64,000 nucleotides of DNA from assembly GCF_001902635.1 (NCBI RefSeq), contig NZ_MJAO01000018.1:1-64000 (forward strand), given 5' to 3'. Position 1 is the first letter of the stretch; every line of letters begins with the position of its first letter. Position numbers and translations under genes: made by a program. Of the stretch, positions 1-10,078 are shown piece by piece. The stretch is from Serratia marcescens. Its GTDB lineage: Bacteria; Pseudomonadota; Gammaproteobacteria; Enterobacterales; Enterobacteriaceae. The notes below the pieces were generated by a model. It worked only from the letters and a program-made list of their open reading frames with translations, was not told the origin of the DNA and did no database searches.

Positions 1-1
1 A

Positions 2-61
2 GGGCGCCGAAGCGCCCAATCATCACACCAGTCAATCTATACGCGGCGGTTCATCCGCCGC
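2..61 (-). terminator. Hairpins downstream of metE
   Basis: Two perfect hairpins follow the metE stop on the minus strand. The arms are 43-49 with 55-61 (7 bp, loop TTCAT) and 2-7 with 12-17 (6 bp, loop CGAA). The second lies at the window edge, so any T-run after it cannot be seen. Probable metE terminator. Confidence 0.45.
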
Positions 62-67
62 ACGGCA

Positions 68-2341
68 TCACGCTTGCTCACGCAGGCGCTGCGCCGCCAG
101 CACCATGTTGGCCAGCGACTGACGGGTTTCCGGCCAACCGCGGGTTTTCAGGCCGCAGTCCGGGTTGACCCACAGGCGCTCCGCCGGGATATTCTGCGCG
201 GCTTTACGCAGCAACGCTTCGATCCATTCCACGCTCGGCACATTCGGCGAGTGAATGTCGTATACGCCCGGCCCGATTTCGTTCGGGTACTCGAACTCCT
301 TGAAGGCTTCCAGCAGATCCATATCGGAACGCGAGGTTTCGATGGTGATCACGTCGGCGTCCAGCGCCGCGATAGAATCCATGATGTCGTTGAACTCGCA
401 ATAACACATGTGGGTGTGGATCTGGGTGTCATCCTGCGCCACGGCGGCGTTCAGTTTGAAAGCGTCCACCGCCCAGTTCAGGTACGCGGCCCAGTCGGAT
501 TGACGCAACGGCAACCCTTCACGCAGCGCAGGTTCGTCGATCTGAATGATGCCGATGCCGGCTTTTTCCAGATCCTCCACCTCGTCGCGCAGCGCCAACG
601 CAATCTGTTTGGCGATCGCTTCGCGGGTCACGTCTTCACGCGGGAACGACCAGCACAGGATGGTCACCGGCCCGGTCAACATGCCTTTCACCGGCTTGTC
701 GGTCAGCGACTGGGCGAATTTGGCCCATTCGACGGTGATGGCTTCCGGGCGGCTGACGTCGCCGATGATCACCGGCGGCTTCACGCAGCGGGAGCCGTAG
801 CTCTGCACCCAGCCGTTCTGGGTAAACACGAAACCGTCCAGGTTCTCGCCGAAGTACTCCACCATATCGTTGCGCTCGGCTTCACCGTGCACCAGCACGT
901 CCAGCCCGAGTCGCTCTTGCTCGACGATCGCCTGTTTAATGTGCTCGCCGATGCTGGTGCGGTAGTTGCTGCCGTCCAAACGGCCTTGTTTAAAGTCCAG
1001 ACGCAGGCCGCGGATCTCGGTGGTCTGCGGGAACGAACCGATGGTAGTGGTCGGCCAAGCCGGCAGGTTAAAACGTTCACGCTGCGCCTTGGCGCGCTCG
1101 GCGTAAACACTTTGGCGTTCGCTATCCTGCGCGGTGATTGCCGCCAGACGGCGCTCGACCTGCGCATTATGAACGCGGCTCGACTGGCGCCGGGCGCGGA
1201 TCGGCGCGCTGTAGGCGCCCAATTCAGCCTGCTTCGCCGCGTCAGGCGCGTTCAACGCCGAAGTCAGCAACGCCAGCTCGGCACATTTTTGCAGCGCGAA
1301 GGCAAACCAGCTCTTCATCTCTTCGTCCAGACGGCTTTCCACGCTCAGGTCGATCGGGCTGTGCAGCAGTGAACAGGAGGTGCCGATCCACAGCGCGCGG
1401 TTCCCCACCAGCGGCTGCAGACGCTCGAACCAGCGGCTCAGATCGGCGCGCCAAACGTTGCGGCCGTTGATCACGCCCAGCGACAGCAGCCAGTCTTTCG
1501 GCAATGCGGCGCTCAACGCGGCGATATCGTCATGGCCGGCGACCAGATCGACGTGCAACCCCTGTACCGGCAGCGTGCGCAGGGTGTTGAGGTTGTGGCC
1601 GACGCTGTCGAAGTAAGTGGTCAGCAGCAGCTTCACCCGCCCCTGCAACGCGTCATAAGCCGGTTTGAAGGCGTTCAGCCAGGCTTGCGGCAGCTCCAGC
1701 ACCAGCGCAGGTTCGTCAATTTGTACCCACTCGACGCCGCGTTTCGCCAGCTCGGCCAGCACCTGCTGGTAAACCGGCAGGATGTCTTTCAGCAGCGACA
1801 GACGGTCGAACGGCTCGCCCTTCACCTTGCCCAGCCACAGATAGGTCACCGGGCCAAGCAGTACCGGCTTGATGTTATGGCCCAGCGCCAGCGCTTCGTC
1901 CACTTCGTCCAGCAGTTGGGTCCAGCCCAGTGTGAACTGCTGCCCTTGCTGGAATTCGGGCACCATGTAGTGGTAGTTGGTATTGAACCATTTGGTCATT
2001 TCCGCCGCGGCCGCCGGCTCGCCGGTCGGGGCGCGGCCACGGCCGATGCGGAACAGCGTGTCCAGATCGATCGAGCCATCCGCATTCTGATGGCGCGCCG
2101 GCACGTTGCCCAGCAGCAGGCTGGTCGTCAACACATGATCGTACCAGGCGAAATCGCCGACCGGCACCAAATCCACTCCGGCCTGCTGTTGCTGCTGCCA
2201 GTGACGAGCACGCAGCTCGCGGCCAACCGCCAACAGCTCTTCCTGCGTTGAGTTGCCAGCCCAGTAACTTTCCTGAGCTTTTTTCAGCTCACGTCGTAGC
2301 CCAACGCGAGGAAAACCCAGTGTGTGATTCAAAATTGCCAT
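68..2341 (-). CDS. metE: Cobalamin-independent methionine synthase MetE
   Basis: Transfers the methyl group of 5-methyltetrahydropteroyl-triglutamate to homocysteine, the last step of methionine synthesis without B12. The cytosolic zinc enzyme has two (beta/alpha)8 barrels. The zinc-ligand motifs are visible in the C-terminal barrel (HTHMCYCEF near residue 650 and [11 protein letters not shown] near 730). The N-terminus [14 protein letters not shown] matches E. coli MetE. Starting at 2341 gives 757 residues, close to E. coli's 753, with a GGGG ribosome site 9 nt upstream. In-frame ATGs at 2347 and 2356 are possible but less well spaced. It is divergent from metR, its LysR-type activator, and the gap carries MetJ-like boxes, so activation by MetR and repression by MetJ are expected. 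Confidence 0.97.
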   Translation of the reverse strand: MAILNHTLGFPRVGLRRELKKAQESYWAGNSTQEELLAVGRELRARHWQQQQQAGVDLVPVGDFAWYDHVLTTSLLLGNVPARHQNADGSIDLDTLFRIGRGRAPTGEPAAAAEMTKWFNTNYHYMVPEFQQGQQFTLGWTQLLDEVDEALALGHNIKPVLLGPVTYLWLGKVKGEPFDRLSLLKDILPVYQQVLAELAKRGVEWVQIDEPALVLELPQAWLNAFKPAYDALQGRVKLLLTTYFDSVGHNLNTLRTLPVQGLHVDLVAGHDDIAALSAALPKDWLLSLGVINGRNVWRADLSRWFERLQPLVGNRALWIGTSCSLLHSPIDLSVESRLDEEMKSWFAFALQKCAELALLTSALNAPDAAKQAELGAYSAPIRARRQSSRVHNAQVERRLAAITAQDSERQSVYAERAKAQRERFNLPAWPTTTIGSFPQTTEIRGLRLDFKQGRLDGSNYRTSIGEHIKQAIVEQERLGLDVLVHGEAERNDMVEYFGENLDGFVFTQNGWVQSYGSRCVKPPVIIGDVSRPEAITVEWAKFAQSLTDKPVKGMLTGPVTILCWSFPREDVTREAIAKQIALALRDEVEDLEKAGIGIIQIDEPALREGLPLRQSDWAAYLNWAVDAFKLNAAVAQDDTQIHTHMCYCEFNDIMDSIAALDADVITIETSRSDMDLLEAFKEFEYPNEIGPGVYDIHSPNVPSVEWIEALLRKAAQNIPAERLWVNPDCGLKTRGWPETRQSLANMVLAAQRLREQA

Positions 2342-2358
2342 CGTCATATTCCCCATTT

Positions 2359-2382
2359 AGCCGTCCAGATGTTTACACATCC
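2359..2382. promoter_or_regulatory. Three tandem met boxes (MetJ operator)
   Basis: Three contiguous 8-bp units, AGCCGTCC, AGATGTTT and ACACATCC, resemble the MetJ consensus AGACGTCT at 6, 6 and 5 of 8 positions. They lie in the 90-bp metE/metR gap just upstream of metE. MetJ with S-adenosylmethionine would repress metE, and possibly metR. The match is by eye only. Confidence 0.6.
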
Positions 2383-2446
2383 ATAATCCGCAGGTACTGT
2401 ATTAACCACAAGCGCAATTTATTCACTGTCACTGTGAAGGAATCTC

Positions 2447-3391
2447 ATGATCGAACTGAAACATTTACGGACGCTGCAGGCCCTGCGCAACACCGGTTCG
2501 CTGGCGGGGGCGGCGGCCCAACTTCATCAGACGCAGTCTGCCCTGTCGCACCAGTTCAGCGATCTTGAGCAACGCCTGGGCTTCAAGCTGTTCGTTCGCA
2601 AGAGCCAGCCGCTGCGCTTCACCGCCCAGGGCGAGATCCTGCTGCAATTGGCGGAGCAGGTGCTGCCGCAGATCCAGCAGGCGCTGCAGGCCTGCCACGA
2701 ACCGCACCAGACCACGCTGCGCATCGCCATCGAATGCCACAGCTGCATTCAGTGGCTGACGCCGGCGCTCGACAACTTCCGCCAGCGCTTCCCGCAGGTG
2801 GTGATGGACTTCAAATCCGGCGTCACCTTCGATCCGCAGCCGGCCTTGCAGCAGGGCGAACTGGATCTGGTGATGACCTCGGATATTCTGCCGCGCAGTG
2901 GTCTGCACTATTCGCCGATGTTCGATTTCGAGGTACGCCTGGTACTGGCGCCGGATCACCCGCTGGCCAGCAAGCCACATATCGAACCGGAAGATTTGAG
3001 CGATGAAACGCTGCTGATTTACCCGGTTCAGCGTCAGCGGCTGGATATATGGCGGCACTTCCTGCAGCCGGCGGGCGTCAATCCGGCATTGAAGAGCGTC
3101 GATAACACGCTGCTGCTGATCCAGATGGTCGCGGCGCGGATGGGGATTGCGGCGCTGCCGCACTGGGTGGTAGAAAGTTTCGAACGCCAAGGGCTGGTGG
3201 TGACTAAAACCCTGGGCGACGGCCTGTGGAGCCGCCTGTACGCCTCCGTGCGCGACGGCGAGCAACGCCAGGCAGTGACCGAAGCCTTTATCCGTTCGGC
3301 ACGTCAGCACGCCTGCGATCATCTGCCGTTCGTGCGCGACGCCGCGCGCCCTGGCGCTACCGGCACCAAAGCGTTGGCGACCGGCGTATAA
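2447..3391 (+). CDS. metR: LysR-type transcriptional regulator MetR
   Basis: Homocysteine-responsive activator of metE and other methionine genes. The 314-residue protein starts [20 protein letters not shown], the typical LysR winged helix-turn-helix (residues about 1-60), followed by an effector-binding domain. The ATG has AAGGA 6 nt upstream. It is divergent from metE as in E. coli. Its stop codon lies inside the left arm of a 17-bp inverted repeat shared with the convergent yigM. Confidence 0.96.
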   Translation: MIELKHLRTLQALRNTGSLAGAAAQLHQTQSALSHQFSDLEQRLGFKLFVRKSQPLRFTAQGEILLQLAEQVLPQIQQALQACHEPHQTTLRIAIECHSCIQWLTPALDNFRQRFPQVVMDFKSGVTFDPQPALQQGELDLVMTSDILPRSGLHYSPMFDFEVRLVLAPDHPLASKPHIEPEDLSDETLLIYPVQRQRLDIWRHFLQPAGVNPALKSVDNTLLLIQMVAARMGIAALPHWVVESFERQGLVVTKTLGDGLWSRLYASVRDGEQRQAVTEAFIRSARQHACDHLPFVRDAARPGATGTKALATGV

Positions 3392-3428
3392 ACGTTCAGG
3401 CCACCCGTATTGGGTGGCCTGAACGTTT
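3390..3428. terminator. Bidirectional terminator between metR and yigM
   Basis: A perfect 17-bp inverted repeat (3390-3406 with 3412-3428) encloses a 5-nt loop. The left arm overlaps the metR stop and the right arm overlaps the yigM stop. Stem stability suggests termination in both directions, although no long T-run follows on either side. Confidence 0.7.
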
Positions 3429-4287
3429 AGCTGACCTGTTTCGGCGCCACCCAGCGGCGGTGCACCCACAGTGACGCGACAATCACCGCCCCGCCAATGA
3501 TAAAGCTCGTCCAGTGCGGCTGCTGATGCCAGATGGCCAGATTGACCAGCAAACCGGCCGGCACATGCATATTATTCATGATGCCGAGCGTACCGGCATC
3601 CACCTGCGTCGCACCGTAATTCCACATGAAGTAGCCCAGCCCCGACGCCACCACGCCCAGCCAGATCAGCACGCCCCACTGCAGGTTGGTGGTCGGCAAC
3701 TGCTGCGGGTTGCCCCACAGGAACCAGGCCACCACCGCCACCAGAGCGGCCCCCAGATAGAACCAGGAAAACGCGGTGTGCTGCGGCAGTGGATGCACTT
3801 CCATCAGGCGTTTATAGCCGACCATGCCAATGGCGAAGCTGATGTTTGTCGCCTGCACCAACAGCAGCCCCCACCAGAAGTGTTCGCTCAGTTGGTGATA
3901 GCGAATGATCGCCGCGCCCAGTACCGCCAACAGCGCGCTGAACACATAGCCCCAGCGCAGGCGCCGGCCGCTCAGCAAGTCGTAGATCAGCGTGATGTAC
4001 AGCGGCGTCAGCACGGTGAACAGCAGGAACTCCGGCACCGTCAGATAAAGATAAGCGCGGAAGCTGAACAGGTACATGATGCCCAGCTGGAAGGCGCCCA
4101 CCAGCATATACAGCAGGATCACTCTGGGTTTGATATTGCGCCAGCGCAGGAACGGCAGGAACACCAGAGCCGCCAGCCCGATACGCATCAGCGCCGAGAA
4201 CCCGCTGTCGACATGGCCCGCCAGGTACTCGCCGATCAGGCTGAAAGAGAACGCCCACAGGATGGTGGTTATAACCAAAAGCAGCAC
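3427..4287 (-). CDS. yigM: EamA/DMT-family transporter YigM (biotin transporter)
   Basis: Inner-membrane protein of the drug/metabolite transporter superfamily. The 286 residues are almost entirely hydrophobic and compatible with ten membrane segments in two EamA halves. In E. coli the homologue next to metR is a biotin importer (YigM/BioP), and the same metE-metR-yigM order here supports that identity. Start MLLLVITTILWAFSFSLIGE is typical of the family. Converges with metR across a shared terminator. Transport of biotin is inferred from the family. Confidence 0.85.
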   Translation of the reverse strand: MLLLVITTILWAFSFSLIGEYLAGHVDSGFSALMRIGLAALVFLPFLRWRNIKPRVILLYMLVGAFQLGIMYLFSFRAYLYLTVPEFLLFTVLTPLYITLIYDLLSGRRLRWGYVFSALLAVLGAAIIRYHQLSEHFWWGLLLVQATNISFAIGMVGYKRLMEVHPLPQHTAFSWFYLGAALVAVVAWFLWGNPQQLPTTNLQWGVLIWLGVVASGLGYFMWNYGATQVDAGTLGIMNNMHVPAGLLVNLAIWHQQPHWTSFIIGGAVIVASLWVHRRWVAPKQVS

Positions 4288-4438
4288 GATGGGTTCATCC
4301 TAAAAAGACCGAAAGGGCGATTGTAACGGAAGATTCGCGCCACGGTGGCGAAAAGGCAGTTTACATTTGAGTGAAATACAAACTACCGGCAGGATTTCAT
4401 CGCTGGGTTAGGCTTAATAAAAAGGCGAGGTGGCCATC

Positions 4439-4768
4439 ATGAAAACTTCTCACATTCTGTTCGCCCTGCTGTTGCTGCCTGGGCTGGCCGCAGCGGCCAA
4501 CGGCGTGACCGACCTGCGCTCACAGCAGCAGCTTCTTAACCAAAACAGCCAACAGGCGCAGCAACAGCGCCTGTTGAACAACCGGCAGAGGGATCAACGC
4601 CGCCAGCAGCAGCAGCGGCAGTTCGACAATCAGCGGCAACAGCTGCTGCAAACCGCGCCGAACGGCGGGCAATTGCTGCCCAACGGCAACCAACCGCGCG
4701 ATCCGTTCAACCGCACCGCGCCGGCGGTGCCGCAGGCTCCGCTACCGGCTACACCCGCACGCCCATGA
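4439..4768 (+). CDS. Small secreted Gln-rich protein
   Basis: A protein of 109 residues that I do not recognise. A clear Sec signal peptide (MKTSHILFALLLLPGLAAAA) is followed by a low-complexity, strongly Gln/Asn/Arg-rich segment and a Pro/Ala-rich tail. No cysteines are visible in the mature part. The ATG at 4439 has AGGCGAGG about 9 nt upstream; an in-frame GTG at 4430 lies within that ribosome site and is unlikely. Stands alone between yigM and ugpQ. Probably periplasmic; function unknown. Confidence 0.75.
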   Translation: MKTSHILFALLLLPGLAAAANGVTDLRSQQQLLNQNSQQAQQQRLLNNRQRDQRRQQQQRQFDNQRQQLLQTAPNGGQLLPNGNQPRDPFNRTAPAVPQAPLPATPARP

Positions 4769-4862
4769 CGGTAAGGAACAGCCCATAATCCAACGCGATC
4801 GGGACGAACAGCGGGAAAGACCGCACGATCTGGTGCCACAGTGACGGCATGCAACCAGGCAT
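4749..4862 (-). CDS. Candidate 37-residue hydrophobic small protein downstream of ugpQ
   Basis: A short open frame reads MPGCMPSLWHQIVRSFPLFV and continues as a mostly hydrophobic stretch ending VMGVRV, which could form one membrane helix. GGAAG lies 7 nt before the ATG at 4862; an alternative in-frame ATG is at 4850. It lies 60 bp after the ugpQ stop on the same strand, beyond a 10-bp hairpin, and its 3' end overlaps the 3' end of the Gln-rich gene by 20 bp. No family recognised; it could be chance. Confidence 0.3.
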   Translation of the reverse strand: MPGCMPSLWHQIVRSFPLFVPIALDYGLFLTVMGVRV

Positions 4863-4880
4863 CACATTTCTTCCGGCGGT

Positions 4881-4903
4881 GCGACGGCAAGGTTTGCCGT
4901 CGC
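4881..4903 (-). terminator. Hairpin downstream of ugpQ
   Basis: A perfect 10-bp stem (4881-4890 with 4894-4903) with a 3-nt loop lies 20 bp after the ugpQ stop. It lacks a T-run on the minus strand, so it may act as an RNA 3'-end stabiliser rather than a strong intrinsic terminator. Confidence 0.45.
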
Positions 4904-4922
4904 GGGATCCATCGGCGCCGGA

Positions 4923-5663
4923 TTAGAAATCCGGGCCGATCAAATCTATCCGGTCGGTGCAAATGCAGTCCACGCCCCAGTCGAGCAGCAGGCGCGCACG
5001 ATCCGGCTGGTTGACGGTATACACCAGAATGCGCAGCCCGGCGTCTTTCAACGCTTTTACCCGCTCGGCGGTCAGCTCCTGGTGATCGATATGCAGCGAG
5101 ACGCAGTCCAGGCGTTCGGTCAGCTCGCGCCAGTTGTCGTCCCAGGTCTCCAGCAGCAGGCCGCGCGGCAAATCCGGCACGGTGCGCTGCGCAGCCGCCA
5201 GCGCTTCCACGGAGAAGGAGGAGAGCAGCGGGTCGGTCTGCCCTTGCCACAACAGCCGCGCCGCCAGTGCTACCACCCGCCCGGTTTCATCGTCGCTGCC
5301 GGTGGTCGGCTTGATCTCGATATTGGCCATCAGGCCGTGTTCCTGGCAGCGTTCCGCCACTTCCGACAACAGCGGCAGCCGCTCGCCCTTGAAGGCCGAG
5401 CTATACCAGTTACCGGCGTCCAGCTGCACCAATTTATCCCACGGCAGCTCGCCCGCCACGCCCCAGCCGTTACTGGTGCGATCCAGCGTGTCGTCGTGCA
5501 GCAGGAAAATTTGCCCGTCCTGCGCCAGCTTGGCGTCGAACTCGATCATCTTGTGGCCGTGACGCGCGCCGACGTCGATCGCTGCCAGGGTGTTTTCCGG
5601 CGCCAGAGAACCACCGCCGCGATGGGCGACAATATGGGGATAAGGCCAGGGTCTAGTCATCAA
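4923..5663 (-). CDS. ugpQ: Glycerophosphodiester phosphodiesterase UgpQ
   Basis: Cytosolic enzyme that cleaves glycerophosphodiesters imported by UgpBAEC to glycerol-3-phosphate and the free alcohol. The 246 residues show the GDPD signature [12 protein letters not shown] near residue 11, then EFDAKL and [13 protein letters not shown], which supply metal-binding and catalytic His/Glu/Asp residues. There is no signal peptide, unlike the periplasmic GlpQ at 42.4 kb. Its start overlaps the ugpC stop by 4 bp, and it is the last long gene of the ugp operon. Confidence 0.96.
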   Translation of the reverse strand: MMTRPWPYPHIVAHRGGGSLAPENTLAAIDVGARHGHKMIEFDAKLAQDGQIFLLHDDTLDRTSNGWGVAGELPWDKLVQLDAGNWYSSAFKGERLPLLSEVAERCQEHGLMANIEIKPTTGSDDETGRVVALAARLLWQGQTDPLLSSFSVEALAAAQRTVPDLPRGLLLETWDDNWRELTERLDCVSLHIDHQELTAERVKALKDAGLRILVYTVNQPDRARLLLDWGVDCICTDRIDLIGPDF

Positions 5664-6730
5664 TCCATCCGTAATCCGCTGTGGGTGTCAAAGAAGTGCA
5701 GCGCCTGAGCAGGCAGCTGCAAATATAGCGTACTGCCCGCCGCCGGCAAGGTTTCATGCGACAGCCGCGCGATCACCCCGTGGCCGCCCCACTGGCCGTG
5801 CGCCAGATTGTCGGCCCCCAGCAGTTCCAGCGTCTGCAGCTGCAGCGGCACTCCCTGGCCTTGCGCCACCAGCTGAATATGCTCCGGCCGAATGCCCAAC
5901 GTCAACTGCCGCCCCGCCCACTGCGGTTTGGCCGCCGGCAACGGCAGCGCCATCCCGTCCGCCAGCAACAGCTGCCCACCGTCGGCACTGAGGGTGCCGG
6001 GCAGCAGGTTCATCGCCGGCGATCCGATAAAGCCGGCGACGAACAGCGAAGCCGGCCGCTGATACACGTCGCTCGGGGTGCCGATCTGCTCCGCCACGCC
6101 CTTGTTCATCACGATCACCCGCTGCGCCAGCGTCATCGCCTCCACCTGATCGTGGGTCACATACAGGCTGGTGGTTTTCAGACGGCGGTGCAGCTGTTGC
6201 AACTCCAGACGCATCTGCACCCGCAGCTTGGCGTCCAGGTTCGACAGCGGCTCATCGAACAGGAATACCGCCGGTTCGCGCACGATGGCGCGCCCCATCG
6301 CCACACGCTGGCGCTGGCCGCCGGAAAGCTCGCGCGGTTTGCGCTTGAGCAGCGGCTCCAGCTCCAGAATGCGCGCCGCTTCCTCCACCCGCTGGCGGAT
6401 ATGCTCTTTGCCGAAACCGCGGATCTTGAGGCCGTAGGCCATGTTGTCGTTCACGCTCATGTGCGGATAGAGCGCGTAGTTCTGGAACACCATCGCAATG
6501 CCGCGATCCTTGGGCTCCAGATCGGTCACGCGCCGGGTATCGATATAGATATCGCCGCTGGTGGTGCGTTCCAGCCCGGCCACCATGCGCAGCAGCGTGG
6601 ATTTGCCGCAGCCGGACGGGCCGACCATCACGATGAATTCGCCGTCCGCCACATCGAGGTCGATCTGTTTGATCACCGGCGTTTTACCGTCGTAAGACTT
6701 GGTGACCGCCTGTAGTTTTAATCCTGCCAT
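5660..6730 (-). CDS. ugpC: sn-Glycerol-3-phosphate ABC transporter ATP-binding protein UgpC
   Basis: ATPase subunit of the Ugp importer, a MalK-like protein of 356 residues. Walker [10 protein letters not shown] (about residues 37-45), signature [14 protein letters not shown] and Walker [13 protein letters not shown] are intact. The C-terminal beta domain typical of the MalK/UgpC group follows. Four-base overlap with ugpQ and a 5-bp gap to ugpE show tight operon packing. In E. coli this subunit also mediates phosphate-dependent inhibition of transport. Confidence 0.96.
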   Translation of the reverse strand: MAGLKLQAVTKSYDGKTPVIKQIDLDVADGEFIVMVGPSGCGKSTLLRMVAGLERTTSGDIYIDTRRVTDLEPKDRGIAMVFQNYALYPHMSVNDNMAYGLKIRGFGKEHIRQRVEEAARILELEPLLKRKPRELSGGQRQRVAMGRAIVREPAVFLFDEPLSNLDAKLRVQMRLELQQLHRRLKTTSLYVTHDQVEAMTLAQRVIVMNKGVAEQIGTPSDVYQRPASLFVAGFIGSPAMNLLPGTLSADGGQLLLADGMALPLPAAKPQWAGRQLTLGIRPEHIQLVAQGQGVPLQLQTLELLGADNLAHGQWGGHGVIARLSHETLPAAGSTLYLQLPAQALHFFDTHSGLRMD

Positions 6731-6735
6731 CGTCG

Positions 6736-7581
6736 TTATTTCTCGCTATCAACCAGACCGCGCACAAACCAGCGCTGCATCAGAAGCACCACCGCCAGCG
6801 GTGGCAATAAAGTCAGAATCATCGCCGCCATCACCTGGTTCCACTGGGTCGGCGCGCCGGAGGTGGAGATCATGCTCTTGATGCCCGCCACCGCAGTGCC
6901 CATCGAGGCATCGCTGGTGATCAGGATCGGCCACAGGTATTGGTTCCACCCGTAGATAAAGGTGATGACGAACAGCGCCGCCAGATTGGTTTTCGACAGG
7001 GGCAGCACGATGTCCCAGAAAAACCGCATCGGCCCGGCACCGTCGATGCGTGCCGCCTCCAGCAGCTCATCCGGCAGCGTCATGAAGAACTGGCGCAGCA
7101 GGAAGGTGGCGGTGGCCGAGGCCATCAGCGGCAGCGTCAGGCCGGTGTAGCTGTCCAGCAGGTTGAGGTTGGAGATCACCTCCACCGTCGGGAAAATACG
7201 CACCTCCACCGGCAACATCAGGGTGAGGAAAATCAGCCAGAAGAACAGGCTGCGCAGCGGAAAGCGAAAATACACGATGGCGTAAGCCGACAGCACCGAC
7301 ACCGCGATCTTGCCGAAGGTGATCGCCAGCGCCATGATCACGCTGTTCAGCAGCAGCAGCGAGAACGGCACCTTGAGGTTGCCCACCCCACCCAGCCAGA
7401 TATTGCGGATGTTCTCCCACAGGTGGCCGCCGGGCACCAGCGTCATCGGCACCTGAAACACCTGCTTGTCGTCCAGCGTGGCGGCGACAAAGGCCACGTA
7501 CAGCGGGAACAGCACCACCAGCACGCCGATAATCAGCACCACATGGCTGAAGATGTCCAGCCCGCGTCGATTCTCAATCAT
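6736..7581 (-). CDS. ugpE: sn-Glycerol-3-phosphate ABC transporter permease UgpE
   Basis: One of the two inner-membrane permeases of the Ugp importer, 281 residues with about six membrane helices. The coupling motif that docks to UgpC is visible in the second half ([20 protein letters not shown]). Overlaps ugpA by 4 bp. Length and gene position match E. coli UgpE. Confidence 0.95.
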   Translation of the reverse strand: MIENRRGLDIFSHVVLIIGVLVVLFPLYVAFVAATLDDKQVFQVPMTLVPGGHLWENIRNIWLGGVGNLKVPFSLLLLNSVIMALAITFGKIAVSVLSAYAIVYFRFPLRSLFFWLIFLTLMLPVEVRIFPTVEVISNLNLLDSYTGLTLPLMASATATFLLRQFFMTLPDELLEAARIDGAGPMRFFWDIVLPLSKTNLAALFVITFIYGWNQYLWPILITSDASMGTAVAGIKSMISTSGAPTQWNQVMAAMILTLLPPLAVVLLMQRWFVRGLVDSEK

Positions 7582-8465
7582 TGATAGCGCACCTTACGTT
7601 CAACGAAGCGGAACTGGATCACCGTCAGGCCGATCACCAGCAGCATCAGGATCACCGACTGCGCGGCGGAGCTGGAGAGATCCAGCCCGGCGAAGCCTTC
7701 GCGGTAGATCTTGTAGATCAACGTGGTGGTGGACTGCACCGGCCCGCCGCCGGTGGCGGCGTCGATCACCGGGAAGGTATCGAAGAAGGCGTACACCAGA
7801 TTAACCACCAGCAGGAAGAAGCTCACCGGTGCGATCAGCGGCAGCACCAGATGGAAGAAGCGCCGCACCGGGCCGGCGCCGTCGATGGCCGCCGCCTCCA
7901 CCAGCGAGCGTGGGATCGACTGCAGCGCCGCGAGGAAAAACAGGAAGTTATAGCTTATCTGCTGCCACACCGAGGCCAGCACCACCAGGAACATCGCCTG
8001 GCCGCTGTTTTGCGCATGGTTCCAGTTATAGCCCAGCCCGTTGAGGAAATGGGTGATCAGCCCCAAGCCGGGGTTGAACAGAAAGATCCACAGCACCGCC
8101 GCCACCGCCGGTGCCACCGCGTAGGGCAGGATCATCAGCGTGCGATAGAGGCGGCTGCCGCGCAGCACATAGTCCACCAGCGCGGCGAAGAACAGCGAAA
8201 CCGCCAGCCCGATGCCCGCCACCAGGAAGCTGAAGATCAGCGTGGTGTAGAACGCGTCGAGGTAGTAAGGATCCTGGAACAGCTGCTTAAAGTTATCCAG
8301 CCCGACAAACTGGCTGGACAGGCCGAACGGATCGAGGCTCTGCACCGAATACCACAGCGCCTCGCCGGCGGGCCATAAAAAGAAGACGGCGGTAATCAGC
8401 AGCTGCGGCAGCACCAACGCATAGGGCAACCAGCTGCAGCCGAAACCGGGACGATGTGAGCTCAT
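7578..8465 (-). CDS. ugpA: sn-Glycerol-3-phosphate ABC transporter permease UgpA
   Basis: Partner permease of UgpE in the binding-protein-dependent uptake of glycerol-3-phosphate and its diesters. The 295 residues contain several hydrophobic helices and the coupling motif [21 protein letters not shown] 208-bp spacer with a strong nested hairpin separates it from ugpB, whereas ugpA, E, C and Q are packed without gaps. Confidence 0.95.
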   Translation of the reverse strand: MSSHRPGFGCSWLPYALVLPQLLITAVFFLWPAGEALWYSVQSLDPFGLSSQFVGLDNFKQLFQDPYYLDAFYTTLIFSFLVAGIGLAVSLFFAALVDYVLRGSRLYRTLMILPYAVAPAVAAVLWIFLFNPGLGLITHFLNGLGYNWNHAQNSGQAMFLVVLASVWQQISYNFLFFLAALQSIPRSLVEAAAIDGAGPVRRFFHLVLPLIAPVSFFLLVVNLVYAFFDTFPVIDAATGGGPVQSTTTLIYKIYREGFAGLDLSSSAAQSVILMLLVIGLTVIQFRFVERKVRYQ

Positions 8466-8580
8466 AATCTAGGACTCATGCAGACAAAAATGGCGAATCG
8501 GAGTGAAGCGAAATGCGGGAGCCAAAAGTCATGGCTTCAATAATTTCAGTTGACGTAGCGAGCGCCGCCAGATTGGGTGC

Positions 8581-8638
8581 GGACAGCGCACAGGACCCGG
8601 AGCGTACACGTAGTACGTGAGGAGTCCGAGCACTGTCC
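8581..8638. repeat. Nested hairpin element between ugpB and ugpA
   Basis: Three concentric inverted pairs are visible: GGACAG 8581-8586 with CTGTCC 8633-8638, GGAC 8593-8596 with GTCC 8624-8627, and CGTAC 8603-8607 with GTACG 8613-8617 around loop ACGTA. The spacer has no convincing reading frame. It resembles the enterobacterial extragenic palindromic repeats (ERIC-like class) and could stabilise the upstream ugpB mRNA end. Repeat status elsewhere in the genome is not testable here. Confidence 0.6.
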
Positions 8639-8673
8639 ACTCCCAAGATGGCAAGCGCAGTAGTCAAATGGGA

Positions 8674-9993
8674 TTATTGCGTCGATGCTTCGAAACGGCG
8701 CAGCAATACGTCCCCGCGCTGTACGGCGGCGTCCAGCGCCTGCTGAGGCGTTTTCTTGCCGGTCCACACGCCTTCCAGTTCCTCATCCACCACGCTGCGG
8801 ATCTGCGGCATGTTGCCCAGGCGCAGGCCCTTGGTGAACGGCAACGGCGGCTTGTTCAGCATCTGGCGAGTGGCGACATCGGCACCCGGGTTCTTGTCGT
8901 AGAAGCCCTGCTGCTTGGTCAGATCGTAAGCCGCGGTGGTGATCGGCAGATAGCCGGTCTTCTGGTGCCATTCGGCGGCGATTTCCGGCTGCGCCAGGTA
9001 CTGCAGGAACTCGGCCACGCCCTTGTAGGTGGCGGCGTCTTTACCGTTCATCACCCACAGGCTGGCCCCGCCGATGATGGCGTTCTGCGGCGCGTTTTTC
9101 GCATCGGCATCGTAAGGCATCATGCCAACGCCGTAGTTGAATTTGGCGTAGTGCTTGATGTCCGCCAGCGAACCGGAAGAAGCGGTGGTGATGGCGCAGT
9201 CGCCGTTATAAAACTTCTCGGTGGATTCGTCTTTGCGGCCGAAGTAGGTGAAATCACCCTTCTTGTTCATCGCCTCCAGCAGCTCGATATGCTTGACCTG
9301 CAGCGGCTTGTTGAACTCCAACTTGGCGCTGGTGCCGCCGAAGCCGTTGTTTTCGCTAGCGAACGGCACGCCGTGCCAGGCGCTGAAGTTCTCCAGCTGG
9401 ATCCAGCCCTGCCAGCCGCTGGCATAGCCGCACTTCATGCCGGCCGCGCGCAGTTTGGCGGTATCCGCCGCCAGCTCCTGCCAGGTTTTCGGCGGCTGAT
9501 CCGGGTTCAGGCCGGCCTTCTTGAAGGCGTCTTTGTTGTAGTACAGCACCGGCGTAGAGCTGTTGAACGGCTGAGACAGCAGATGGCCGCTCTTGTTGTC
9601 GGTGTAATAGCCGGCCACCGTCGGCACGAATACCGACTCGTCGAAGTTGATGCCGGCCTCTTTAAACACTTCATAGACCGGTTTGATGGCTTTACTGGCC
9701 ATCATGGTGGCGGTGCCCACCTCGTAAACCTGCAGGATCGCCGGCGCCTTGCCGGAGCGGTAAGCGGCGATGCCCGCCGCCAGGCTCTGTTCATAGTTGC
9801 CTTTATAAACCGGCACAATCTTGACGTCGCTGTGCGACTGGTTGAAGCGATCCGCCAGGGAATCCACTTCTTTACCCAGTTCGCCTTCCATCGAATGCCA
9901 GAACGGGATCTCGGTCGCCGCCAGCGCCTGAGTGCTGACCGCCAGGGTCAACGCGACGCACAGCGTGGTTTTGCGAATAGCGTAGGTGAGCAT
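8674..9993 (-). CDS. ugpB: sn-Glycerol-3-phosphate periplasmic binding protein UgpB
   Basis: Periplasmic solute-binding protein that delivers glycerol-3-phosphate or glycerophosphocholine to UgpAE. The 439-residue precursor has a Sec signal peptide ([20 protein letters not shown], cleaved near [10 protein letters not shown]). The mature part begins with the family's [10 protein letters not shown] and carries the cluster-1 binding-protein fold. It is the first gene of the operon, preceded by a Pho box, and separated from ugpA by a structured spacer, which suits a component needed in excess. Confidence 0.96.
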   Translation of the reverse strand: MLTYAIRKTTLCVALTLAVSTQALAATEIPFWHSMEGELGKEVDSLADRFNQSHSDVKIVPVYKGNYEQSLAAGIAAYRSGKAPAILQVYEVGTATMMASKAIKPVYEVFKEAGINFDESVFVPTVAGYYTDNKSGHLLSQPFNSSTPVLYYNKDAFKKAGLNPDQPPKTWQELAADTAKLRAAGMKCGYASGWQGWIQLENFSAWHGVPFASENNGFGGTSAKLEFNKPLQVKHIELLEAMNKKGDFTYFGRKDESTEKFYNGDCAITTASSGSLADIKHYAKFNYGVGMMPYDADAKNAPQNAIIGGASLWVMNGKDAATYKGVAEFLQYLAQPEIAAEWHQKTGYLPITTAAYDLTKQQGFYDKNPGADVATRQMLNKPPLPFTKGLRLGNMPQIRSVVDEELEGVWTGKKTPQQALDAAVQRGDVLLRRFEASTQ

Positions 9994-10078
9994 GCCTAAC
10001 TCCTGAAAAAAGCTGGTGTAAAAGCGCGTGAGCGAAAAGAATCAGTTTTTGTTCGGAAGCTAACATGCCATGCGCGGA

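Noticed and set aside
74-1372. Long plus-strand open frame opposite metE
   Set aside because: High-GC antisense shadow of metE: odd His/Arg/Gln-rich composition and no ribosome site. The same applies to long frames opposite ugpB, livM, ftsY, glpA, uvrD and cyaA.
8476-8767. Short frames in the ugpB-ugpA gap
   Set aside because: They cross the palindromic element, lack ribosome sites and overlap ugpB; best explained as non-coding repeat.
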